Shown here one piece after another: positions 1 through 8,586 of a stretch of 23,135 nucleotides of DNA. This DNA is from Saccoglossus kowalevskii. Lineage: Eukaryota > Hemichordata > Enteropneusta > Harrimaniidae. The notes below the pieces were generated by a model. It had not been told where the DNA came from and did no database searches. It was given only the letters and a program-made list of their open reading frames with translations. Location: positions 66,685 through 89,819 of the forward strand of contig NW_003133369.1 of NCBI RefSeq assembly GCF_000003605.2, given 5' to 3'. A program made the position numbers and the translations under genes. Numbering within the stretch: the stretch's first letter is position 1; each line of letters begins with the position of its first letter.

Positions 1-910
1 CTGTTCGCGTAATCGTGATTTTTGTGATTTTAGACACGTTACGTTTCAAATGGCTGAAAAGACTCGAAAACCAAAAGTAGCACAGTCGAGAGGATATTTT
101 CTGTTCAGCACATCGTATTCAGTTATTTTTTGATGTTTAAGATAGCTATTGTGTTGGTTTTATAAAAATCAAAACAACTCGTTTGGTACATGGCCGATAA
201 AGTTATGAAAAAATCGATAATTTGAAAAAAGCAACGTGGGAACGAAGTATGGCCGCCCTTGAATAAACAGTGTAATCCCGTTATCAATTTAAGTTTATTT
301 GCTTGACAAGCTTAGTTTTGAGTGTTATACCATATCACAACAAACAATTGTTTATGTGACCGTTAAACTTGAACACTGTCATGTCTACGCTCCCTTTCTC
401 GCAACTTTCTTGTAAGCCACGGCACCAAGCGAAAATGTCATCAGAGCAGAACTACATAAATTTTATTTGTACTAAATACCGGCGATGAAACTTTTGTTGT
501 TGTTGAATATCAATTTAAATTCGTAATTGAAGTAAAAAAAAGGCCTACTATTTGCTGACTGAATCCGCTTGGAAGCAAGTCAGTCAAGCTTGCCGACAGC
601 ACTATCGTGAATTACAGGTTGTCGTTTTTGCTCTATAACTCGTTACAATCAGAGTTTCGTTTAGTTTAGTTCAGTCGACTTGCAGTACGATTGTTATACA
701 ATTATTACCAGCACAAAACAGTTTACATTTCCAAGAGCTAAGAATGTACATGTAACTGATTTGTCTACGTACCACCGATGCATCACTCAAATTCATTTGA
801 AAGTCAGTCTGCCATCCCAAATGACACAATGGACCTGATTAGTCTATTTTTGACAACCTCATATTCTTAGCCAATCCGCGTACATGTGTTATGTTTGAAA
901 AGCCGCATGT
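1..910. other. Upstream non-coding stretch
   Basis: I see no convincing exon here on either strand. No frame resembles the DDR discoidin domain that should precede the first visible DDR exon, so that part of the gene is probably further left. On the minus strand an AATAAA (plus-strand tttatt, 294-299) could serve the doubtful exon at 911-1301. A short inverted pair (TGACTGA / TCAGTCA, about 556-586) is the only other structure noticed. Confidence 0.4.
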
Positions 911-1301
911 TCATCGGAGACTAAAGTCAGATTCCCAGCCATAACGAGATTCTTCATGGATATTTATTTTTCCAGTTTTACACCAAGAACATTTACAGTG
1001 GTCAGCTAGATTCAATATCAATATATCCAGGTCATTGAGCCTTTCATTATTCGCTTTACCGTAAGCGTTGCCAGATACTGCAGACTTCGCTGGCGATATT
1101 TTTCGTTTCGACATCATGCTCATTTTGTATGTTGATGTTGTGTCATCAGCCTCCAGTGACAGTATAGTGGTGTCCTCATCATGAGCATTTGAGGTAGTTA
1201 CGGTGGTGTCTTCAGTCTCCAGTGTGGTGGAGCAGATGTCACTTGGGTTTTCACTCGACTTGTCTGTTGTCGACTCGTCCAACTTTGTTTCCGTAGAGGG
1301 A
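911..1301 (-). CDS. Possible 3'-terminal coding exon of an unidentified minus-strand gene
   Basis: A frame of about 130 codons is open from an acceptor-like tract (AG at 1303-1302, preceded by a run of Ts) to a TGA at 911-913. It has no good ATG, so it is better read as a last exon than as a whole gene. Its first half is acidic and Thr-rich, with three degenerate copies of an (E/D)DTT unit. A basic stretch (SKRK) follows, and near the end there is a C-x-C-x-x-C cluster in HCKCSWCKTGK. That cluster loosely recalls the start of the cysteine-rich P2X7-type intracellular domain, but the usual following CC pair is absent. If real, the gene would run opposite to DDR inside a DDR intron. The family is not recognised, and a chance open frame remains possible. 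Confidence 0.3.
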
Positions 1302-1881
1302 CTGTGTACGTAGTAAAAAATATGGTTTCTGCTATTCAGAAACTTGCAGGTTTCGCTTGTTATTGGGACACTCTTTTACCGATTTTTTTTCCCAGTGCCA
1401 TTTTTTAAAATAAACTTGATCAATACAAAATAAATGAACAGTAATATATAGTAGAGAAAAGCGATGCGATGAACTATCAAAAACGAGTGAGTGTATCCGG
1501 TCATTTGACCGGGCGCGTACACACGATGTTTATTTGCAGGATTAAGCTAAATACAAATGTTATTGTTTAGGCACAGTGGGGCTTAGACGAAGTGCACATT
1601 CCAGGGATTTCCGTTACTTGTAAATTACTTTTTATTTTTTAAAAAGCCGTTTTTCTTGAAATAAAAAAGTGATTTAATAAAAAAACAAGATCGTATATGT
1701 ATAAGTCACCGTTTAATAAAAGAAGAAAAAAATTAAAATCACCACAAAAGTCTACTACATTTTTAATAGTGGGTCAATGTTAATATTGAACTTAGCATGC
1801 CTAATACATGGTCGGTTAATACTACGGTAGCATGCAAAATACTGATTGAACAAAATTCTCCAATTTTTGTTTTTCATGTAG
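1302..1881. other. Non-coding stretch before first visible DDR exon
   Basis: This is AT-rich sequence ending in the polypyrimidine tract and AG (1880-1881) of the first visible DDR exon. A perfect 7-bp inverted repeat, CCGGTCA-tt-TGACCGG, lies at 1497-1512. Nothing else is recognised. It is most likely part of a DDR intron. Confidence 0.5.
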
Positions 1882-2397
1882 ATGATTTACAGTCGTATAG
1901 CATGCCACAAGGTAATGCCATGGATGAGGAACTGGTATTCACCGATAGAATGTACGATGGCGTCAATAACAACGGTATATTGAAATATGGACTCGGACAG
2001 TTAACAGACGGCAAAGTTGCTGATAATTACTACGATCACATGGACCCATATTTTGGGAAAGGTTACCACTGGGTAGGATGGGATCGTCAGGCAACACCGC
2101 AACTGGAAATTACATTCCGCTTTGACTCGGTACGAAACTTCACATCCATGATGTTGCATTGTAACAATCAGTTTGATCAAGGAGTGTCGTTATTTGCATC
2201 GGTGGTTATCTGGTTCAGTGTAAAGGGAGGATATTATTCTACTAATTCGTTGAGATTCACTCCGCAGCGAGATGATACGCATCCAGACGCGAAACACCTT
2301 AATATTGAACTAAATCACAACATTGGCGAAACTGTCAAGTGTCAGTTTGAGTATTATTCTCGCTGGATTATGTTCAGTGAAGTCAGTTTTGAGTCAT
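1882..2397 (+). CDS. DDR: DDR exon: DS-like domain
   Basis: The exon is bounded by ttttcatgtag and t|gtaagt, phase 1 at both ends, and encodes the whole second extracellular domain. DDR signatures are GLGQLTDG, the YHWVGW stretch, LHCNNQF and the closing [11 protein letters not shown]. The sequon NFT (2136-2144) lies where vertebrate DDR2 also has one. The ATG-initiated frame starting at 1797 is an artefact, because the sequence before 1882 is intron. Confidence 0.93.
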
Positions 2398-5300
2398 GTA
2401 AGTACATAAGTTGTCATATTTTTTGGATATTATATTTACCATTTGATGTAAAACCGATTTTAGTATTATTTCTATTAGGACAGTTTTCATATTCTGGTAT
2501 TCTTCATGGCCAACTTTTTAAAAATCAATAAATAAATAAAAATATTTGGTTTCCATACTCAATTTAATAATATACAACACGTAATACAAGAATTCAGTAT
2601 TTAAATTATATACAGAATACAGGACAGTTGTACTGACGCAACATGCATGTTGAATTCTGTAGTAAATGATTAATTATATCCAGTGGCTTTGGCCTTGTTA
2701 TGAATCTTACTGTGTCTCACTAGAACTTGGTGAGTCAGTAGGCCCTGTTTTTGTCATTGAACCTCTGGTAAATATCATGAAGCCAGGCAACCAACACTAT
2801 GCTTGTTAATTACAGACTTTATTGTTGAGTCCCAAGTGATGACAACAACACACGGTAAAAACGCAAAGGCTCATGGGTAGACATTTGTTTGTAAGCAATG
2901 ACACGTTATCGCCATCTGGCGCATGTGCAGGCGACAACTTCCCCGCTTTAATCTTTTTATCACAACCAAGAGAAATACACTCTCATGGTGTGGAAACTGC
3001 AGCGAGAAGTGAAAACAGTTTGAGTTTTCTCTGTGGATGACTACTGCCGGTGGTGTGATACAATCCTATGTAACGCCTGACACAACAGTGTCCATAAATA
3101 AACTGATGATGAATGTTTATAATGTTATATGAATTAAATTATTTCATTTCATTACTTAATTGTTCTCATCCTGTTTCTCTTGAACAGCCTTCATGACAGA
3201 AAATTACACTGTACCCAGTAGTACATCCGTTCCTTATGATGTTGACCCGATGTTTGTACCAGTCAAACCGACCACTCATCCTAGTACTGGTAGACAGAAT
3301 GAAATCATTGCACTCTCATCTACAACTGGTGAGTCATTTTATAAGGGATAAGGGATAAGTAATAAGACACATGTTGATGGTGAATTTTTGGCAATTAAAC
3401 AATTTCAAATTTTTATGTTAATATTTCTACAAGAATGGTATCTAGAATTGTGGAAACAAATTAAAATAAAAGAAATAATTTAGAATTTTCACGTTTAACC
3501 TATTCACCACCAGATTTTATAGCCCCAATTTTGGTGTACTTTTTAGCTTTGCTGTCGACTTTGTCAATCAGAGCTTATCATATGAGTGATTGTGCGCCGT
3601 TGTCGTTGCCGCATTTTTACTTTTTCAATTTTCTTCTTGAAAACTAAAAGCCTGATTCCTTTGATACTTGGTGTATATGTACCTCAGGTAGACCTCTCTT
3701 AGATTTTGCTCATTTCGTGATGATATCTTTAATTCTCTAATTTTGGTGGTAAAAAAGTCAAGTATATTTGAAATATGCTAATAAGCCGATTTCATTTTCT
3801 ACACAAGATTAACTGCAAAAGTATTCAATAGATTTCTCAACCCATGTCTAAGTATATGCAGATTAAAATTTTGGAAAAAATCTGTGAAAAAATTATTTTA
3901 TGAATGGTGACAGAGATGAACTTTGTTGCTCAAGGATCATGGCTGATATTTAGCGTCTTTTCACAGGATCTGCCGAGAAACCAGAAAAAATTGTCAAACC
4001 TGCTGCCAAAGCGAAAACTGGACTGATTGGTGGTCTGGTCTGTCTGGTCATCATCATTGCTATCCTCATTGGTGTAATTCTGATATTGCTATGGCGACAG
4101 AAACAAAACAAATCGTTAATGAAAGGACCGAGGATAGTGGAGCAAGTTCACTGTGATTTGAATTCAGTGCGTATTACGAACAATCAGCTTGGGACACAAC
4201 ACTCGCGTCGCAGTAATCCTACATATGACCAGTTACTGCTACAAGACGACCCTGAGGGTGACGTACCTTGGGTGTCAAAACGATCGTTACCAGAAATACC
4301 ACCAACCTGCGTAGAAAATTCAGGTAATAATTCTCAGAAATCTTGTCTCTTGACAAAGACACATTAACAATATAACCATTTTTGCCGTTGATCCCACAGT
4401 ATTTTTGCAATTTTCTGTATCATGTTATTTGGTTGCGATTGAGTTTTACCTGATTACAGTTGATTTTCTCACGTAAAACAGTGTAGGTGTAAGAAAAAGA
4501 TGGATTTTACATCTTGCATTTCAACGCTTACTACAAAACTACTTTTTGAAATAATCAACCAGTTTCAGGGATTGCTGTAGAAAGCCTACCCGTAATAGTT
4601 GTGGTCAAACTGTTCAAAAAGACATCCATATTCTATGTTTTGTTTTGTTTGTGTGCAGTTGTAGTGTGAGCGCCCTCTATTGGCCACACTGACACCAAAT
4701 TTACTTTGTTTATGAAGACATCTGTGAAATCTTTTCCACCCAGTTCTCTTTACTGCTATGTTTACTTGTGACTGTTTTGAGGTTTTGAGGTGTTCTCTCT
4801 CGTAGCACGATCCGTGTTTCCCTAGGTTTAATAAAGCACTTTCCGTTTCTGCCAAATCTTGATTTCCCTGATGTGTTTAATAATAAATAGCTATTATAAG
4901 AAAAATAAACTAGTGAAAAAAAGAGCTACTGATCGAACTACTACTAAATTTCTACCAGTTCTGATTTACCATGTACAGTTACATGTATACCTGCCAAGTT
5001 TGTGTGTAATTTTTAAGCAACACATAATAACATATATTTGTTAATTTTCCAGGTTGTTCATCAAGAATTTATGCAGAACCTGACATCACTAAATCAACAG
5101 GGCACAGCAGTAAATCCAACTTTCTTCAACAACCGTACGCAGAAACTGACGTCATCCACAAATTCAATATTCAGGGCGTATCTGGTAATAATATTTACTC
5201 TGTGCCGTCAGCAAGTCTGGAAAAGCTCACTAATTTGAATCCTGTCGCACCAGAAATAAACATGGAAGACTTGGAATTCCTGGAAGTTCTTGGAGATGGG

Positions 5301-8300
5301 CAGTTTGGACAGGTGAGATATTTGTGTTAACGTATTCCTTGAAAATTGATATGTATCACAGTGGTTAACCTTTTCACCACCAGTTCATTAAAATTCACAA
5401 AATAGTCCCATTTATAGTCTGCACTTTCCTTCAGAAGATTGGGACAAAAATAGTCAATTTTTTTTAATAAAAACTGAAAATTGATTCAAATTTTGTCTGT
5501 TGGCTTCAAAATTAAGGTTCAGAAATATTGAAGAAAAAGGGCGAAAAAGTTTGATCATGAAAAGGGAGTTTGCAGGTTTGACTTCCATGATTGGCTGCTT
5601 ACTCAGCAGTGGAAAAGTGGGGAAAAAAAATTAGTACACCTGCTCACTTATCTGGCTTGTATATGTAGCTTTTATATATATGTGAGAGACATGAATGACC
5701 AGTTAGAGAAAACATAAATTTGTTTACCTCTACAAGGCTTCTGTACTGCGTACATGTGAGCCTTTACAGCAGGAGAACCTAGTACATGCATAGGGGTTAC
5801 CGTATGTCTAAGTTTACTATGCAATGAAACCACTAGTATACTTGTTACTATTAACGCAACGACCCTGTTCACTTTATTTTTATAAATATTTATAAATTTC
5901 AATAAAAGTTTAATGCAACCAGCCAATCAGTGTATTGCGCAATGACATCATTTGAAAATGTTTCAATGTTATTCCGTTGGCAAATAGGAACATTTCTCAT
6001 TTCAGTTTGAATTGTGTAATGTGTAAAGATTTATAAAAATAACGAGAATGGCTTTCTTGTGTGGATATGATTACCGCATGATTGTAATAATCTTTAATTT
6101 TTTTTTTGTCTCATTTTGTAAGGTTCATTTGTGTGAAATTGAAAATCATGAGTTACTAAATGGAAATGGTGCAAACAAACAAACAAATATACTGGTTGCT
6201 GTCAAGATGCTGAGAAAGGATGCAAACAAAAATGCCAGGTATGTCACCTCATGAGGGTGCTGTTGCTACTGTATTCTGTCCTCCCTGTTGTATCCTCAAC
6301 TCGAAAAAAACATTATTTTTAATAATTTATATTTTACGCTCACTGTATGCAACGTTTGGAACACTTTAAATAATATGTATTCTTGTCTACTTTATATCAT
6401 GTAGATCTGATTTCATGACAGAAATAAAGATAATGTCTCAGTTGCATCATGATAACATAGTAAGACTGCTGGGTAAATGCACCAAGGAAGAGCCTTGGTG
6501 TATGATTGTAGAGTACATGCCAAATGGGGATCTGAATCAGTTCTTGTTTGACAGAGATCTTGATACACAAATCAATGGTGCAGCAAAATCTCAACCAATC
6601 AGGTAATGATGTTATTTATTTATATATTTATTTATTAGAAATGCATATAAACGAAAAAATGCATTTATTATATGTACTTAATCTTTAAAATACTGTAGAA
6701 TACTTTATTTTCGCTTGGAATTAATTTTTGCTATTTTCACTGAAGGAATAAAATTCAGTGAAAATAAAATCCAGCGAATATACCTTTTTTCCTATATTTC
6801 ACATTCAACTCGTCTAAAATCAGTGAAAATAAATTCCATACAAAACACACAAAAAGTCTTTTCAGAGAAAATTAATTCCAGCTAAAATAAAGTATTTTAC
6901 AGTATAACAGATTTTGACCATAGAAACACCTCCAAATTCCAATGCGGCTTTGAATGGATTACTTCATAATTCTGTTGTTTTCAGTGTTAGATAGATAAAA
7001 GCTCTATAATGATTTGAAAATATTTTTTTTTATTGAATTTTTTTTGATAAACTTGAGTTTAATTTTGTAAACATGAATCAAAACATCATGTATGCATGAC
7101 TATGATTCACTATTGGGTGGAATTAGCTTTCTATTATCTGTGAAAACGTCAGGATGTCGCTCAGCTTCAAATATTGTTTGTAAGTTTATATTATATTTGT
7201 TAATTTCTCTTTTGATCAGTTTTGAAGATCTCATATACATCGTGAAGCAAATAACTGATGGTATGCAATACTTGTCATCGTTAAATTTCGTACATCGCGA
7301 CTTAGCGACCAGAAACTGTCTAGTAGGACAACGTTACAGGATACGTATTGCAGACTTTGGAATGAGTAGAAGTCTCTACTCAGCTGACTATTATAAAATT
7401 GAAGGCAAAGCAATTCTACCAATTAGATGGATGGCATGGGAATCAATATTATATGTAAGTAACAATATTTGAAAAAGTTTTTCTCTACTTCGTAGAAAAA
7501 CAGACGGAGTAATTTTTTATAGCTGGAATTGAAAAGACTTTTTGGGTGTTTTGTTTAGAATTTATTTTCACTGATTATTGAAGAGTTGAATGTCAAATAT
7601 AGGAAAAAGGTATATTTTATTTTCACTGAATCATTCCTTCAGCAAAAATGGTGAAAATTACTTCCAAGCGAAAATAAAGTATTCTACAAAACTATATGAA
7701 AATCAGATTTAGCAATTGATGTAGTAAACACGAACCATATGTACTATGTACACATGATGTAAATTGCTCAGAACCCATATTTCATGTTTGCGATTACATG
7801 CATGTGGCAGTCTAAGTCCCTAGGTAAACCAGACCTGGATCTGAACTGATTTTAATTTGCGTCATGGTTACTCATGATAGTGGCTCCTGTTTTTAAATTC
7901 TACCTGAGGGCTGAACACTGAAAAGCAATTGACCCATAACCAGAGTGTGCCAAAGCTATTGACAGAGATTTTTTCACTAACAGATACTAATTTAGGGGTA
8001 AAATTCCTTAAAAACCATTTCGAGTATTATGATAGAAAGACGGTAACACTGTCAAATAAAGACGTAGATATTAAATTAAATTTCCGAGGCCACTTTTATG
8101 TACTTATCAGCCCTTTCATATTGCATATAAAAAAAGGGTTACGGGTGATGACAATAATATTCAACATCTGGCGCAAAAAATGAAATTTTTAGGGATCTAA
8201 TAAATGTTGAAAGATGCCAGTTACTCAAAGAGACTTACAATATTTGTTCCATAAACCAAGTTAAATTTATTTATTTTCAGGGCAAGTTCAGTACCAATAG

Positions 8301-8586
8301 CGATGTCTGGGCATATGGTGTAACACTATGGGAGATTTTCACGTTGGCAAAAGAACAGCCTTATTCAGATTTAACGGACCAGCAAGTCATAGAAAACACG
8401 GGTGAATACTACAGAAATACCGGCGAAGAGGTAATTCTGGATAGACCATCTGCTTGTCCTAAGGATATCTATTGTTATATGAAGCAGTGCTGGAGGCGAG
8501 ACACGGAAACGAGGCCGACATTTGATTATTTGGATGGAATATTCCAACAAAAAAATGATGGATATGAACCAGAATTTGAAGATTAG
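1882..8586 (+). CDS. DDR: Discoidin domain receptor tyrosine kinase, 3' eight coding exons (5' end outside window)
   Basis: Collagen-activated receptor tyrosine kinase of the plasma membrane. Joined exons 1882-2397, 3188-3328, 3967-4323, 5053-5312, 6123-6238, 6405-6602, 7220-7454 and 8281-8586 give 708 residues with every junction in frame (residue numbers below count from codon 1884). The order is: DS-like extracellular domain (1-171); short Ser/Thr/Pro stem; transmembrane helix (about 237-261, ending LLWRQ); juxtamembrane segment with NPTY (302-305), two YAE motifs (Y344, Y366) and IYSVP; kinase from about 408. Catalytic parts are intact: loop GDGQFG, VAVK lysine 452, alpha-C Glu 469, HRDLATRN (554-561), DFG (574-576), and the DDR-type activation loop Y-S-A-D-Y-Y. 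The sequence matches both vertebrate DDR1 and DDR2, as expected of a pre-duplication invertebrate gene. The signal peptide and collagen-binding discoidin domain are not in the window. A short acidic tail follows the kinase. The family call is firm; orthology to one vertebrate copy is not implied. Confidence 0.96.
2398..3187. other. DDR: DDR intron after DS-like exon
   Basis: Phase-1 intron. A possible antisense Gypsy LTR fragment lies at 2804-2948. No extra exon was recognised. Confidence 0.85.
2804..2948 (-). mobile_element. Possible 3' LTR end of a Ty3/Gypsy-type retroelement, antisense in DDR intron
   Basis: Read on the minus strand, a purine-rich tract (AAAGCGGGGAAG) is followed directly by TGTCGCC. 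About 100 bases later come AATAAAGTCTG and a TGTAATTAACA end. This gives a 133-bp TG...CA unit (2804-2936) with short inverted ends (TGT...ACA), a poly(A) signal near its end and a polypurine tract at its upstream edge. These are the parts expected where the internal region of a Gypsy element meets its 3' LTR. No target duplication is visible, which fits a truncated copy. The call rests on architecture only. Confidence 0.33.
3188..3328 (+). CDS. DDR: DDR exon: extracellular stem
   Basis: The acceptor is tctcttgaacag and the donor g|gtgagt, phase 1 to phase 1. It encodes 46 whole codons rich in Thr, Ser and Pro with one NYT sequon. The piece [14 protein letters not shown] resembles the stretch between the DS-like domain and membrane helix of vertebrate DDR2. 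This exon is too short to stand out as an open frame and was found from its splice sites and phase. Confidence 0.88.
3329..3966. other. DDR: DDR intron with dispersed repeat
   Basis: Phase-1 intron. Most of it is occupied by the repeat described at 3499-3762. The remainder is AT-rich with nothing recognised. Confidence 0.8.
3499..3762. repeat. Candidate MITE-like or dispersed repeat in DDR intron
   Basis: The left end TTCACCACCAGATTTTA is matched by an inverted partner near 3738-3758 (RC: TTTACCACCAAAATTA). Inside, 3635-3700 carries ttcttcttgaaaact followed by tgatacttggt, the same unit that is repeated at 12.29-12.62 kb. The element edges are approximate and no target duplication was confirmed. 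Confidence 0.4.
3967..4323 (+). CDS. DDR: DDR exon: transmembrane helix and first juxtamembrane part
   Basis: The acceptor is gtcttttcacag and the donor g|gtaata. A Lys-rich run is followed by about 25 hydrophobic residues (4020-4094) and the stop-transfer WRQKQNK. Further on, SNPTYDQ (4212-4229) is an NPxY motif of the kind that binds Shc-type PTB domains in DDR1. RSLPEIPP near the end parallels a Pro-rich piece in vertebrate DDR2. Confidence 0.93.
4324..5052. other. DDR: DDR intron with CTCF-like motif
   Basis: Phase-1 intron. Apart from the motif at 4669-4686 nothing is recognised. Open frames here on both strands look like chance. Confidence 0.8.
4669..4686 (-). promoter_or_regulatory. 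CTCF-like motif
   Basis: The minus strand reads TGGCCAATAGAGGGCGCT. Compared with the vertebrate CTCF core (TGGCCA, two variable bases, then AGRGGGCGC plus a pyrimidine), the fixed positions are kept and the main departures are in the variable pair. Flanking AGTGTG and CACACT are inverted, so this could instead be part of a small repeat. Binding is an inference. Confidence 0.35.
5053..5312 (+). CDS. DDR: DDR exon: juxtamembrane docking sites and glycine-rich loop
   Basis: The acceptor is ttaattttccag and the donor cag|gtgaga; it enters in phase 1 and leaves in phase 0. Two tyrosine motifs, YAEPDI and YAETDV, lie 22 residues apart; vertebrate DDRs, as I recall them, have one YAEADIV here. NNIYSVP follows, then kinase beta-1 and GDGQFGQ. 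The longer open frame overlapping it (from 5038) is in a different frame and is not used. Confidence 0.92.
5313..6122. other. DDR: DDR intron after glycine-loop exon
   Basis: Phase-0 intron. It holds a possible repeat at its left (5366-5621). The rest is AT-rich and unremarkable. Confidence 0.8.
5366..5621. repeat. Possible second MITE-like repeat sharing the TTCACCACCAG end
   Basis: It begins GGTTAACCTTTTCACCACCAG, close to the start of the repeat at 3499. A loosely inverted partner (CAGCAGTGGAAAAGTGG) lies near 5605-5621. The interiors of the two repeats do not obviously match, so shared ends are the only evidence. Confidence 0.28.
6123..6238 (+). CDS. DDR: DDR exon: ATP-binding lysine
   Basis: A long T run and gtaag precede the exon and g|gtatgt follows. 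It encodes VHLCEIE and then [16 protein letters not shown], nearly the vertebrate DDR sequence, with the catalytic lysine at 6204-6206. A (CAAA)4 run at 6172-6187 codes for part of the variable loop before it. It ends in phase 2. Confidence 0.94.
6172..6187 (+). repeat. (CAAA)4 microsatellite inside a kinase exon
   Basis: Four perfect CAAA units lie in coding sequence upstream of the catalytic lysine. One unit gained or lost would shift the reading frame. Confidence 0.9.
6405..6602 (+). CDS. DDR: DDR exon: alpha-C helix and hinge
   Basis: The acceptor is atcatgtag and the donor ag|gtaatg, phase 2 at both ends. It encodes [13 protein letters not shown] with the salt-bridge glutamate, then LLGKCT, the hinge [16 protein letters not shown] and a DDR-style kinase insert of variable sequence. 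Confidence 0.95.
6603..7219. other. DDR: DDR intron containing left arm of inverted MITE pair
   Basis: Phase-2 intron. It starts with a TTTA-rich low-complexity stretch (about 6613-6638), then the element at 6691-6904, then AT-rich sequence up to the acceptor at 7218-7219. Confidence 0.85.
6691..6904 (+). mobile_element. MITE-like element with TA target duplication, copy 1
   Basis: This 214-bp stretch has long terminal inverted repeats: the left end TACTGTAGAATACTTTATTT matches the reverse complement of the right end over about 36 bp with few changes. TA dinucleotides bound CTGTA...TACAG, as in Tc1/mariner-type elements. The interior repeats CAGTGAAAATAAA and has no coding capacity. A second copy in opposite orientation is at 7501-7688. 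Confidence 0.78.
7220..7454 (+). CDS. DDR: DDR exon: catalytic loop, DFG and activation loop
   Basis: The acceptor is cttttgatcag and the donor tat|gtaagt; it enters in phase 2 and leaves in phase 0. It holds [21 protein letters not shown], the three activation-loop tyrosines and [11 protein letters not shown]. Its length of 235 bp is not a multiple of three, so skipping it would shift the frame as well as remove catalysis. Inverted MITE copies flank it on both sides. Confidence 0.96.
7455..8280. other. DDR: DDR intron containing right arm of inverted MITE pair
   Basis: Phase-0 intron. Copy 2 of the MITE occupies 7501-7688. The rest, including an 84-codon open frame at 7929-8183, has no recognisable coding signal. 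Confidence 0.85.
7501..7688 (-). mobile_element. MITE-like element, copy 2, inverted and diverged
   Basis: Its reverse complement aligns along the length of copy 1, roughly four bases in five by eye, with a few small deletions. Shared blocks include GTAGAATACTTTATTTTCGC, ATACCTTTTTCCTATATTT, ATCAGTGAAAATAAATTC and AAAAAGTCTTTTCA. The end at 7501 is degenerate. It lies in the next intron, so the two copies bracket the 7220-7454 exon. Confidence 0.75.
8281..8586 (+). CDS. DDR: DDR exon: kinase C-lobe and stop
   Basis: The acceptor is tattttcag, phase 0, with TAG at 8584-8586. [30 protein letters not shown] and [10 protein letters not shown] are characteristic of DDR kinases. The protein ends in an acidic tail (YEPEFED) a few residues longer than the end of vertebrate DDR2 as I recall it. 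Confidence 0.95.
   Translation, partial: GKFSTNSDVWAYGVTLWEIFTLAKEQPYSDLTDQQVIENTGEYYRNTGEEVILDRPSACPKDIYCYMKQCWRRDTETRPTFDYLDGIFQQKNDGYEPEFED

Noticed and set aside
1797-1881. ATG start of the open frame leading into the DDR DS-like exon
   Set aside because: The sequence before 1882 is a polypyrimidine tract ending in AG, the upstream residues do not resemble DDR, and a receptor would need a signal peptide and discoidin domain first.
4586-4855. 89-codon minus-strand open frame in a DDR intron
   Set aside because: No domain, no splice support, and it spans the CTCF-like repeat; likely chance.
7929-8183. 84-codon plus-strand open frame in a DDR intron
   Set aside because: No similarity to kinase inserts, no flanking splice sites in the needed phase, and the kinase reads through correctly without it.
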